A stretch of 64,000 nt of DNA from contig VZRN01005202.1 in the NCBI GenBank assembly GCA_013397935.1, forward strand, positions 998,673 through 1,062,672. Direction: 5' to 3'. The position numbers and the translations under genes are program-made. Origin of the DNA: Dasyornis broadbenti. Its lineage: Eukaryota > Chordata > Aves > Passeriformes > Dasyornithidae. This document shows, one piece after another, positions 52,856 through 64,000 of this stretch; positions within the stretch are counted from its first letter, which is position 1, and every line of letters starts with the position of its first letter. The notes beneath the pieces were generated by a model. That model saw only the letters and a program-made list of their open reading frames with translations. It ran no database searches and was not told the origin of the DNA.

Positions 52856-55800
52856 AATAAAGACAGCTTGGAATGCTTGGCTTCTGGCATAGAATCAAAA
52901 ATCCTATGCAAGATGCCTCATTGCTATACAGGCATGAGCCAGGAAAGTCAGGATGAAATCAAGAACAACCATACATGAGTGAGAAACTGCTTAGGCACGG
53001 CCAGTGGTGCAACACCAAAGAATGCAGCTCTAAGCCCAGACACTATCCATAAATATTGTACCTCCCACAGAACAATGGTGAGAAATCTCCCTGGGCAGTG
53101 AACACTGTCCTTGCTTCTGCAGGAAGTAGAGTAGATATTGCATTTATTTTACATAGGGTGTCTTGCTCTTGTAGACACAGTCTCAACATTAACACAAATT
53201 TAAGAATTTCAGATCTTATCTTCATGTACTCTCCAGCAACAATACGAGAAAACCTGAGGGAACACTGTCACAGTCATAATGAAATGGTTTCAAATTTGTT
53301 AGAGTACTTCTCTTCTTACCTAATTCAATACTTCTTGTTCTAAATCATAAAAGAGTAACAAGCAATGAGCTCAGACACAGAGTAGGAAAAAATCCCACGG
53401 GATTAAAATTAAGGCAATTAGTATGCAAGGACAGTATTTCTGCAAAGCTAATAAGCTTCCCATACCAATTTCACCTCTGGAAGATTATCATTACGCTGCA
53501 AGAACCAGTCTTGTTCCAAAGGTGTTTCAAAGCATGCTGAAAACTCACTGTTTCCAATACTGAGCTAGAACCCATCCCAGTTTTGTAAAGCAGCTTGTCT
53601 AAATAAGCAGAGATAACATTAGTTATCTAGATAAGAAAACGAAATTATTTACAAAATCACAGGGCAAAGTATTTTTTACAACAGATTCTGAAAGTCTGGA
53701 CTGGTGCCTTTTAACACTCATAAAATGCAAACAGCAGCCTGGAAGGGAGTTTGTCCTTATTTATTAAAATGCCTTTACATCCTAGAAGTAAAAGAACCTT
53801 AAATTCTGCAAAACAATATATAATCACGATCTAGGAAGATGCATAGAAGGATGTAGCTTCTCTTCTCCTTTCAGCAGCTCCCAAAACATCACCCCTTCAA
53901 TTTTATCAATTTGGCATGCAGTGGATTATGAGGTTAACTGGATCACAGAATTTATATGGATTTAATCTTGCCCGTCCCTGCTTTTTTTGATGAGTATTTT
54001 TAATGCACAATAGTTTAGTGATCTCTAAAGCTACCTAAGGATAATTCTGCCAGGAAGTGTCAGGGGGGAAAAAAGTTGTCTCTAGTCTCCACTGTTTCCC
54101 TTCTGCTCTTACTAATACCCTCTCATTAAGGGACGTACGAGGAAAAGAAAAACTCACTGAGTGGAACACAGAGATCTTGAGACTGGGTCAGCACTGGCAG
54201 AGATGTAAGCAGGGACTATTCCAGGCTTAGCAAATGCATCTGTACAGAGATTAACGACTGGAATAAGTATATAAACAACACATGGGGAACTTTACTTCTT
54301 TCAAAGAACCTGTAGATTTGTTTTGCTGTCTTCTATAGCAACTCAAGGTCTATTGGTGACATCTCATCACATCTATTCACTACAGGTGTATCACAAGGAG
54401 CAATTCAACAACTTCACAGTTAAACGTAAGAGTACCACTACAAATCTACAAGCCCTTTGACAGAGAGAAAAATCTGTCAAACATAGTTTCAATATACTTT
54501 CCCAGAGATTTAAGCAATCAAATCAGCATTTTACATAGAACATTTCACCACGATAATTGAAGGAATTATTTAAAAGAAATCCACCGATGTCAAAAAAGCA
54601 CTAGGGCTTTTTTCATCACTGATTGAAACAAAACAGTTGGGCAAAACTGTCTTAGCATAATCTCTAAGTTCCAAGAAGAATAAAATTACACACACACAAA
54701 AAAGCCCACATTATGAATTCTATGTTGTAAAGTTAGCATTTTTTACATAATGCAGTAACTTACTCAACATTTGATGTTGCACTTAACTCAGTAGGCAATT
54801 TTATTACATATATTGAAGGTATTTAACTGTAAAGATGCTATCAGAGTAAGAATTCAATCATTTGAGATGGGACTGTTTTATCATCAATGCCTGGTACATA
54901 CTCGTTATTTGTACTTCTAACACTATTCAGTGATATAGCCTTTAAAATACAAATTTACAAGCAGATAGTGCAAATTTGCCGATGACAATTTCAGTAAGGT
55001 TAGCAATTAAGTCTTTTGGACACTTCTGAAAACACTTTCCCTTTTACCATGGCCAACTGGATTTCAGAAGATGAAGTATAATTTTGCACAGAGTAACCCT
55101 TGACAAGTTTACAGTACTGCCTCGAAGAACTTGCAGAGTTTTTCACAAATCACCGATACATGACTGTACAACAGCAGAAGTAGAAACTACTTGCTCGTCA
55201 ACAGTTTTAATTTAGGGGACCAATTTTACCAGGAGTCTATAACCAAGTTGAAACATTAAGACTATGATCACACAGAATAAACTACCTTTTCTGTACTACA
55301 TATGGCTGTTCTTAAGGCAGAAAAGTGGTAACATGGTGACAGAACTTGCATCAAGATGAAATCCACCCATATATCAAGCAACAAGCTCTACTTGGAGCTT
55401 TTCTTTGGGGAGCAAACTGTTTCTTCCTACTGGAAGAGCCAAGAAGGCAACAATTAAAGTAACTACAAGACATAACTTTATGGCACATCTCGACTGTAAG
55501 CACAGCACAATTCCACTTTATTTAATTTACTTTAACCAAGTTTTAAGGACAAAAAGACAGCAGGAATACTACAGGTCCTACCAAAACAGCAAACTGCTAA
55601 GTCTTTGGTAAAAGGGAAGGACAATGAGACAACCACCGCACTGGCAGCAGCAAAGGACCCCATGCCAGCAGTAGGCAGTGGACTTCAGCTCTCACTATCA
55701 CAGGAACAGAAGTTTCTGCCAGGCCCCCTACACCTGCTCCCAAAGCTTTCTGAAGGGTGAAGTTATCGGAGAAGATGAAGGATGCCAATGAGTTTCCCTC

Positions 55801-58800
55801 CAGCCCCTTTCTGTATGTGCATTTTAGACAGCGTATTTTTTCCACTTCATATCTACATTAGAGCAAAATGATCAGGTTCTATATGGAACCTCTCCAAGAC
55901 TTTTTTAGATGAAAGTGCAATACTGACATAAGTAATAAAACTTAGCAGCCACATAACTGGAGAATTATGTCACTTCTTGCTCCTATTTCTTTCTAAACCT
56001 GATCTGGTAAGTATCAGCTATTCTGTTGTAGTAAACAGTAGGAAACTGTAAGGTGTTTGTATATGAACACAACTTGGCATTCTAAACACTTGTGACACCC
56101 TCACACCGTACATGACCATTTCAGCAGACGTCAAACAATAATTAGAACAGTACAAGTGTTAATATTGCAATTAGGGATGATAATTCAGATAATTTTCACA
56201 GAAGATGAGAATAATAATCACTTCACCATTTGCACTATGCAACATTGGTGCATTTTTATCAGCAGCCTGAGCTCTTGAACACTAAAATATTTACTTAAGT
56301 AAATATAACAGTTATACTACTGTGGATAGTAGTTACCTCACCAGACTCACTATAATATTCTTTATTTATAAGAACTTTCACCTTTCACAGTGCTCTCTTG
56401 AAAAGACCAGAGGCAATGAAGATTCAATTACCTTTTCGATAACATTTGTTTAAATTATTCTGACGAATTTTTGAGACTAGAAATTCAGTAGCAGGTAAAA
56501 GTTATGTTCTGTGACTAACTATTTTTATATCATCCCTGGAATTCCTTCCCCACTCCCCTAAAATCCATCTAAGTTATTATGATATAAGACGGCAAAAAAT
56601 TATTTTCCTAATATTAAACATCAGGCCAGTTTCAAATTCTCATGTGCATCACCTTCCTCCATACAATTCCTGTCAAATACAGTGGTAGCTCACAGAACAA
56701 CACATTTCAAGAACTCTTCACTAACAGACATATTTTAAAATACAAGTTCAATAAACAATCTATTTAACATCTTACATGAAACACTTCCACTAAAGCTGGA
56801 CATAGAAAATTACTAAAACTTCTACTTGGAAAAAAACCAGAGAAGTGACTTTAATTCATTGAAATGTCAGAAAATGTCAGTCAATATATGTGGATCAAGT
56901 TGCATAAAAATATTCTGTAGACACCTTTCTTAGTCTTTATAAGACTTCCTTTTATGGATGATTATAAGAAATCTTTATCATTAATGAATTTTAGTTCTTT
57001 CTCACAGTGACTGATACGTTTAAGTGGACAGTTATTACTAATTTCTAGTGTTAACATACAAAAAATAATACACCATTTTCAATGAACACTTTTTTAAAGT
57101 GCTGGTAAGACTTGCAGATTGACAAGAAGAAACTTAAATCCCTTGCTAATTTGAAAAACAATCAGAGCAGGCAAGTGCAGCGCAAGTTTCTTTACTGGCA
57201 TTTCCTAACCGTGTAGACATTCCTAAAGGTAGAAAACATTCCATGTATGTACTCACTCAAAATCTGTGACTGCCAATTATCAAAGATACTTTTGAATTCT
57301 TATGAGGACTTACTCAATATGTCAACTTTGCAGCAGTCTCACACACTACAAACTAACAGGTGTTCTCTGTACCAGGCCTTACTTTACTAAGAAAGGAACA
57401 GGCTGAAACACACAGGAAGCTGAAAACCATTTCTGTCAATACACTACTCCACGGTAAAGAAACTATTTTAAATTCAAACCTCAAGGCAGCAGTCTCAAGA
57501 TACTATGCAAGGAAGACAGATTGAAGATCATATAAAATTTGTCAGTGTTCTCTTTCACATTATTTTTTATATTCTTTCAAGAGATTAACAGCTGGTACAC
57601 CTGAACTGTGGTTTATCTCTTAGTAATACCTTTCTCAGTGTTACCACATGCTGAGTCAGAGAAGCAGTGATAGAAGGATGCTTCACTGCATGTCATCTGA
57701 GTATAAAAACAAAGCCATTTTAAGGAAGTATCTATCTGAAAATGAAAATTGTCGGAAGGTGATAAATAAATTCCTTAGTACCACTTACCTTTCTGTGGTA
57801 TGAATGCAAAAAATTTCCATAACATGGATTTCTGTATGGCAATTTGAGTATTGCCCAGTGACATGAAAAACCACATACCAACTTAGATGCAGAAAAGCAG
57901 TGCTGTATTCCACTATCCACCACACCCACTCAAGAATGATATCAGTGTATTAAATTTGGATGTGTCTCGATCTTTATATAACTTATGTGGAAAGTATTCC
58001 CTAGATTAAGATTTATACTTTTGTTCATCAAGATGATTTATCAAGTAATTCTCCTGTTCCTCTATTTTAACAGGAAACTTCTCAGCAGAGAAAAGCTGAT
58101 TAAAGACAATAAAATTGGAATATTTGTTGTTTTAGACATATGGTTTCAATAAACATCTATAATTCATTCATCAATTAATTTTTCTGTTCTAAGGTATTTA
58201 ACAAGCTAATGTATCCATGTCTGGAGGGCACTAGGGGGAACATACAAAAAGAAGCAATTCGTTCAAAATGGAGTAGGTGTGATTCTCCAGTCTCATGAAA
58301 CATTCATACATCACATGAATGGTAACATATACCAGCTATATGAAATAGTTTACTTTTGCCAAATACAGTGTACCTGTAATCCACCAGTAAAAAATAAATG
58401 TACTACATATACTGCTGTTCATCCCCTCCTAAACACCAACAGCCCAGTAAAAATATAAAATACTAGTAAAAAATATAAAATGCAGAGAGAGTGTCCAAAC
58501 ACACGTGGGATTATTTTTTGCCCCACAAGATAACAAATCCGAAAGAAATAAAATCTTCCAAAATGAACAGGTAAGTCATTGGCTTCTTAAGACAACCAGC
58601 ATTAATGGAGGAGAAAAATAAGTATAGCCATATGAATTTTACAAGGTCATGTGACCCTTGTGTATACAGACACTCCTCCTTTCCCTCCCACCACCAATGA
58701 TTTTCCCCATGCAGAAAAAATAATATACCACTCTCCCAGTTTCATGAAAACCAATGGAGACATCAAGCTTGCTTGGGAGGCTCTTCGCAAACCAGCTTGC

Positions 58801-59364
58801 ATTCAGTAAGTCGTACAGCTAAAAAGCTTAGAAGATTTCAGGTTTGGGGGTTTGGTGTTTAACCCATCTTTCCTTCTTACGCCAGGAACGAGGATTTACG
58901 CGTTTTGTTCCGCGGGTGGCAGCGTGCGCCTCGGCGATGCCTGCGCCGGGGACCCGACTGCCTGCGGCTGCACAGGGTGGAGACTCACCCAAGCTGACAT
59001 TGTCTGCATACCACACACTACATCCCTCGCGCATCCCCGGCTGACTTCCCAGCCTCTTCCGAGGCATGCCTCACTCGGGGAAAACCCGGGGGGCACACAC
59101 ATACAAGAAGCCTCCACCAGTCACACGCACAGCAGAGCCTCTCTGGAAAGAAACACCCGATGGTGTCTGGGGCGTGGAGGGGCGCAGAGCACAAGCGCGG
59201 GCCGGTAAATGCGCGCCCCTCCCGCACCCCTTCGCTCCGGTGCTCCCGGCCCAGCCCCGGCGGTGCCGAGGGGGCCGAGGAGACGAGGCAGGAAACGCCG
59301 CCCGCCGGCTCTGCCACCGCCGCCCCCCAGAAAAGAGCGACACGAAGGCGGCTCCGCTACTCAC

Positions 59365-59700
59365 CTCGCCCCGGCTCCCGGGGAGCCCCGGCGGGCAGCG
59401 GCGACGCCCCACAGAATAGAGGGGCGAGGCGCCGGGTTCGCTCCCGCTCGCTGCCGGCGGCGGCACCCGGGTCCACTCCGCCCGCAGACCCCCTCGGCGG
59501 CGGCGGCGGCTGCTGCTCCTCCTGCTGCTGCTGCTGCCGCTCCCGCCGTCTCCAATGGTGGCCGGTGATACCGGTTCCTTTCGCCGCTCCCTTCCTTTCC
59601 CGTTCCTTGTTTCCGCCGAGCGCGGAACCGCCTCCGCCCGGCGCGTCCCTGCCCGGCAGCGGAGACGCCGCTCCCCACAAGCCGCTGCCGCCCCAGCGCC
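59365..59700 (-). other. RAPH1: RAPH1 exon 1, non-coding, 5' end lost in gap
   Basis: The putative leader exon is inferred from its position in the CpG island and from the strong minus-strand donor GGGGCGAG followed by GTGAGTAG at 59365/59364. The visible 336 bases are very GC-rich. They contain a CAG/CCG trinucleotide tract and no ATG on the sense strand in any frame. Joined to exon 2 the sequence becomes GGGGCGAG-ATGG. The 5' boundary lies in the run of N or further right. The use of this donor is inferred, not shown by transcripts. Confidence 0.7.
59495..59540. repeat. Trinucleotide tract, CAG and CCG units, in exon 1
   Basis: On the RAPH1 sense strand five CAG units, two GAG-type units, two CAG units and about five CCG units follow one another in the 5' leader. 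Trinucleotide tracts of this sort tend to vary in length between individuals and species. Confidence 0.9.
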
Positions 59701-60051
59701 NNNNNNNNNNNNNNNNNNNNNNNNNNNNNNNNNNNNNNNNNNNNNNNNNNNNNNNNNNNNNNNNNNNNNNNNNNNNNNNNNNNNNNNNNNNNNNNNNNNN
59801 NNNNNNNNNNNNNNNNNNNNNNNNNNNNNNNNNNNNNNNNNNNNNNNNNNNNNNNNNNNNNNNNNNNNNNNNNNNNNNNNNNNNNNNNNNNNNNNNNNNN
59901 NNNNNNNNNNNNNNNNNNNNNNNNNNNNNNNNNNNNNNNNNNNNNNNNNNNNNNNNNNNNNNNNNNNNNNNNNNNNNNNNNNNNNNNNNNNNNNNNNNNN
60001 NNNNNNNNNNNNNNNNNNNNNNNNNNNNNNNNNNNNNNNNNNNNNNNNNNN
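59701..60051. other. Assembly gap (351 N)
   Basis: Unknown bases in the GC-richest part of the window. The true length is uncertain. Reading frames that appear to cross it have no meaning. The 5' end of exon 1 and the core promoter are probably lost here. Confidence 1.
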
Positions 60052-60480
60052 CTCTCGGCGGGCGCTGCCCGCGCCCCAGGCAGCTTGGAGCTGCGGTTCC
60101 GTCCGCAGGTAAAGGCGCTGGGAGACGTTCCCCGTTCCGATCACCGAAGGTTTCTGTTGGCAGCAAATTACCAAATCCTACCGAAATCCTCGGTCGTGTG
60201 TCCGGCTGACCCTCGGCCAGCCCCGGACCGCGCCACCTCGGCTACGCTCTGCCCCGGCCGAGAGTTTGCCCCCGTTTCTCATCCTGCCACAGCTTCAGGG
60301 CGGAGATCACATTTTTAAAAGTTATTTACAAAATGGAATAAAACGCATTGCTTGCTACTGCAAGTAGTGCTGTGGGAGAAGAGGTTCGCTTAAATACCGT
60401 TTATTGCCTGGGGGCTTCAATTTACGGCGCAGGAGAGGTGGCATCCACGCTGCCTTCCGCGGGGAACATGCGTCTCCCCT

Positions 60481-63400
60481 GTGCTAGAACCGCTGTCTAT
60501 TGTGACAGAGCACAGACATGTTTTACATCAGGTTTTATCTGTCAGTATTTGACAGAGACAAAACTTCAGTCAGTTAAAGCACAGTATTTTCCATAAATGT
60601 GAACCATTATTCAAAATGATGCTAGTTGTTTTACTGCTGTTACCAGTAATTTGCCAATGAGGTTACAAGCTTGGTCAAGAGCAACATGAAGAGCTGTTTA
60701 AAATACAAGCTAGTACATGGAGAAATTTTTTTTCATGTATACATACAATTAAGTAAGTGGAAAGACAAAGTTCACCCATATAATTGTAACACATTTAGCA
60801 AAAGATCTTTGCTATTTAAATTCGCCTTAGCATGTAATCACTTCCAAATTCTGGACAACATAATAAAATGTTGCCATTTAACAACATTCCAGACAAGCTG
60901 AGGTCAAAGTTACAGGTGCAAAAATATATAAATTATCAATATGGAATAAAACCACATGCATTCCGAAACTACAGTAGTCTTCTACTAAATATTTTTAATC
61001 TGACCATTCGAAATACTAGACTGCTACTGATACACTGCTTCATAGTTTGTGGAAGTTCCCCGATTAAAAAGTGTCTGGGCTCACATTATTTAATAAAAGT
61101 GATAAGTACTTCTGTTTTCAGTGCTGTTCTGCACTTGCTCTGTATCAGCAGTGAGAGTGAGCTGGTAGAGACTATGAATCTGATGTTATCAGCAGGTTTA
61201 GACCTTGTCTCCAGGTTGTATTAATCCCACCACACTTTCCTACTGATCCTCCATGACCCTGAAGGGATTAGAATGACAACACCTCCCCCAGAAGCAGACT
61301 TGAGATGGATGGAGGAAGCACAGGGAGTGCACGGGCAATACAAGGAGCAACTTGGGTGTGCCCGGGCCAGGTTCCTTCTGGCAGCTCCATGGCAGGTGAC
61401 CCAGCACAGAAGTGCTGCCAAGTCATGCTCTGCACCACTGCAGCTCAGGAACTGCATGGCCACGAAGTGTGCAAAACTTCACATCCTCAGCTATGAAATT
61501 CTACCAAAAGGAAAAAGAGCCTGCAGCTGACTACTGCAAACTCTGCTTTTGGCACGTGGAAATATTCCTTTATATCAAACTTGCTAACTTGCCCCTGAGC
61601 CTGAGCAGACAATACACAACAGAGTTAATTTAATGTAGGGTAGAGATCAGAGCTAGACCATTTTAAGCTTGAGGACCAGATCCTACAGAACCACTATCCA
61701 ATTACATACGTTAGTTACTAATGTAAAATCATCCTCCAGGCCAAGGAAACAGTACATACCTGCAGCAGACGTTGGGTAAGCTTTTCAAAGTAATACAGGA
61801 AATCTAGTCATACATCTGCCAATAAAATTAACAGTTAATGAATTAATAAAAACAGTGAAGCCTTTTGAGTAGGTTAAAAGGTCAGCTTAAATGTATATCT
61901 GCATTGAAATAAGAAAGGATAAAATGGATAATTTTTTAAATCAGGGCAATAACTCCATGGCTAATGACCCTTTCTTCTCCCCAAATGCTGTCTATCAATC
62001 TCAGTTTTACTTATAGCTAAGCACTGCTGGCAGCTGAGTTTAATTTTGAATCCTTCAAAGGTTTTATGTTCTGTATTTAAATAATTGTGAATAAAAAACC
62101 ATAAACAAAGGTTACATAGGCTTCTGGCTCATTAGACAGTTGGGGGAATTCCCATAAATGACACATCAAGCAAAGGCTGGAAATATGAGAGCCTAAAATT
62201 AACAAAAAACAACTCTCATCTTGATTGCTTTGTTGGACCTAAGAAAGCTCAATGACTTGTGCAGTAGAAATTTCACATTTTGGTGAAGACCAGCTGGGTC
62301 TGATCCAGACTTTGTCAATCAAAACTATATGTGTGTACATATACAGGTACGTCTATATATACATGCAACTATCCCGTCATAGAACCTTGAGCACCTATGA
62401 TGCCTGTCAGCTCTAGCAAGGAGAAGAGCAGTCTGACTTTTTTCACCTGCTCCTTTATGAATTTTTTTGCCAACTACGGGGTTCAAGGTACAAAATCATT
62501 TAAAAGCCTTTCCTGTGCATCAATAGCTTACTCAGCCTATACTGTACCTACTGCTGCTCAGCTAGCTATAATGGCATTTCCAAATGGGAATTACGACAAA
62601 GTATTATAGTATTTCTTAGCAACAGGTATAGCACCCATAGCCATTAACATCAATAATTCAGCTCATCCAGACTTAGATTAAAAATGTCTTTTCTCAGATT
62701 TTGTCTACTGTTCATAAACAAGGATGTCTTGAAGGGTTCTGACCTTGCAGCAACTGGTAGCTGACAACAGTATCCTGTAATAGGAATGCAGACTTGGACA
62801 GCAGCTTCTGGGGTTTCAAGGCAGCCAGCATGATAGACAATCCATTGCAGAAACTCCTCATGCTCTAGGTTAAGGCCACTAAGCTTTCTCAGGGCTACTG
62901 TTGTTAGGGAAGGCTGCTGCTATTTGCATGTGGGAACAAGTTCAGAGGAGCACCACAAACACTGGAATGTAAACACCATTTTCTGAACTCTTTTAATCAG
63001 TGTAAATGAGAAAATCTTGACTAATTCCAGCTAAAGTACTCCTGAACTACAGTGAGATGACAGCTCTGAATCCAAAGCGCAGAATGTCTGTGGATGGAAA
63101 TATAACCACTCTTTTCTATATGCATCTTCCCTTCATTCCACCTCTAAGAACTAGAGAAGCATTCATTTTCTTTCCATTTCTCAGGTGATCAGAGAATAAG
63201 TTACTTCCCTGGAATCAGAAAGGAAACTTTGATCCTAGCCAGGGTCTGAGTTCTGCTCTCATCATTGCCAAATCAGTCCCCTGTTTGGGAGGGGACTTCA
63301 TTACAAACTTACTATTGATGCTCTTTTAATGGAAATGTCAGCATTGCAGACTGGTAAATAATCTATCTATAGCATTGATTATCATTATCACTCCTTTTAA

Positions 63401-64000
63401 TGAAGACTCAAACCACCCCATCACACATCTCAGTAAATCAGCATGTCTAACACATGCCAAAAAACCATTTCTTCTTGACCCTCAAAGCAATCAGCTTATG
63501 CTGCTGAAGCAGGAAGCTTGTTTGTCCCCTGCATTGTTGTAATCTAGTGCATACAGCTGCAAATGTTGTCTTTGCTCACAAAGCTTCTTAAATCCCTTTT
63601 TTAATTCTACTAAACTCTTTGCCTTGATGACTGCCCATGACAATTGGATTCCATAGATAGAAAATAATACTGTGTGAAATCATATTGAAAACATGATCTG
63701 GAAGGTTTTGCTCTATGAATTGGGGCATAGAGGCTGCAATTAGCTAACTTCACTACACACTTGATGAAATTTCATTTTATGTGAAGTTCACCTTGCCTCC
63801 ATGATCTGTACTACCCTCCATTACCCTTTATTCTGCACAGTTAACTTTCTGGCTCCTTTTTAGGCCCTCTGAGGCAAACTGTGGCCCTCATGAATGTATC
63901 TGAGCACCTGTGCAACCACGCACATAAAAATACGGAAGGAACAGCACACACAGAGATTAGGATCTTCCAACATACAGGGCACCATGGGGACTCTCTGGAC
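60481..64000. other. 5' flank of RAPH1, no gene recognised
   Basis: AT-rich sequence beyond the CpG island. Only short, unrecognised frames occur on either strand. A somewhat GC-richer patch lies at about 61225-61480 without recognisable homology, and a small TA-rich simple stretch at about 62330-62365. In mammals the RAPH1 promoter faces the CD28 gene; no CD28 exon was recognised here, so this is probably the intergenic start toward it. Confidence 0.7.

Larger units (their letters stand above)
26995..59364 (-). other. RAPH1: RAPH1 intron 1 (about 32.4 kb)
   Basis: Taken as the interval from the putative exon 1 donor (GAG followed by GTGAGT) to the exon 2 acceptor. It is AT-rich, with only short frames that lack recognisable domains; the longest plus-strand one, 131 codons at 33225-33620, resembles nothing known to me. 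Two CR1 fragments, a 32-bp minisatellite, T-runs and AC-rich simple sequence are listed separately. Long first introns often hold enhancers and alternative first exons, but none can be identified from one sequence. Confidence 0.8.
58870..60480 (-). promoter_or_regulatory. RAPH1: CpG-island promoter of RAPH1
   Basis: CpG dinucleotides become dense from about 58880 and thin out by about 60480, in sharp contrast with the AT-rich sequence on both sides. The island spans exon 1, the assembly gap and about 430 bp beyond it. No TATA box stands out. GC-box-like GGGGCG strings and one CCAAT (plus strand, 59554-59558, inside the presumed transcribed part) are visible. The transcription start is probably inside or near the gap. 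A plus-strand donor-like CCGCAG followed by GTAAAG at 60108/60109 leaves room for a divergent transcript. Confidence 0.85.

Noticed and set aside
59071..60209. Long frames (up to 367 codons) on both strands across the CpG island
   Set aside because: They run through the 351 N and through extremely GC-rich DNA where stop codons are rare. No recognisable protein domain.
1..64000. CRISPR arrays, operons, phage, tRNA or rRNA genes, endogenous retroviral genes
   Set aside because: None seen on visual reading; the window is vertebrate intronic and flanking sequence.

Overview
This looks like vertebrate nuclear DNA, most likely from a bird. It is AT-rich and intron-dominated, with one CpG island. 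Its recognisable interspersed repeats are CR1 LINE fragments, including 3' ends with the ATTCTATGATTCT-type terminal repeat that is typical of birds. No bacterial, plasmid or phage features were seen. The species cannot be told from the window.

The window holds one recognisable gene, RAPH1 (lamellipodin), on the minus strand; only its 5' part is present. Reading right to left: a CpG-island promoter at about 58870-60480, interrupted by a 351-base assembly gap (59701-60051); a non-coding, trinucleotide-rich exon 1 ending in a strong donor at 59365; a 32.4 kb intron 1; exon 2 (26875-26994), which opens exactly on the ATG; exon 3 (23099-23204); exon 4 (21774-22291); and at least 21.8 kb of intron 4 running off the left edge. 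Exons 2-4 join in frame to give residues 1-248: the acidic N-terminus, the two talin-binding helix regions and a serine-rich linker. The Ras-association domain, PH domain and proline-rich tail are not in the window and should lie to the left of position 1. Right of the CpG island, about 3.5 kb of 5' flank shows no gene.

The rest is intron with old CR1 fragments, homopolymer runs, a 32-bp minisatellite, a 230-bp unit present twice in intron 2, and an 87-95-bp unit present twice in intron 4.

The observations most worth checking concern RNA processing. There is a candidate in-frame 18-nt microexon in intron 4 (6119-6136). Several minus-strand sites have an AG directly followed by GTAAGT or GTATGT, the layout of recursive splice sites, and one of them is duplicated. 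A strong initiation context appears only when exon 1 is joined to exon 2. The visible exon 1 has no AUG and is open in the start-codon frame. No dramatic new system is evident; these are single-sequence hypotheses.
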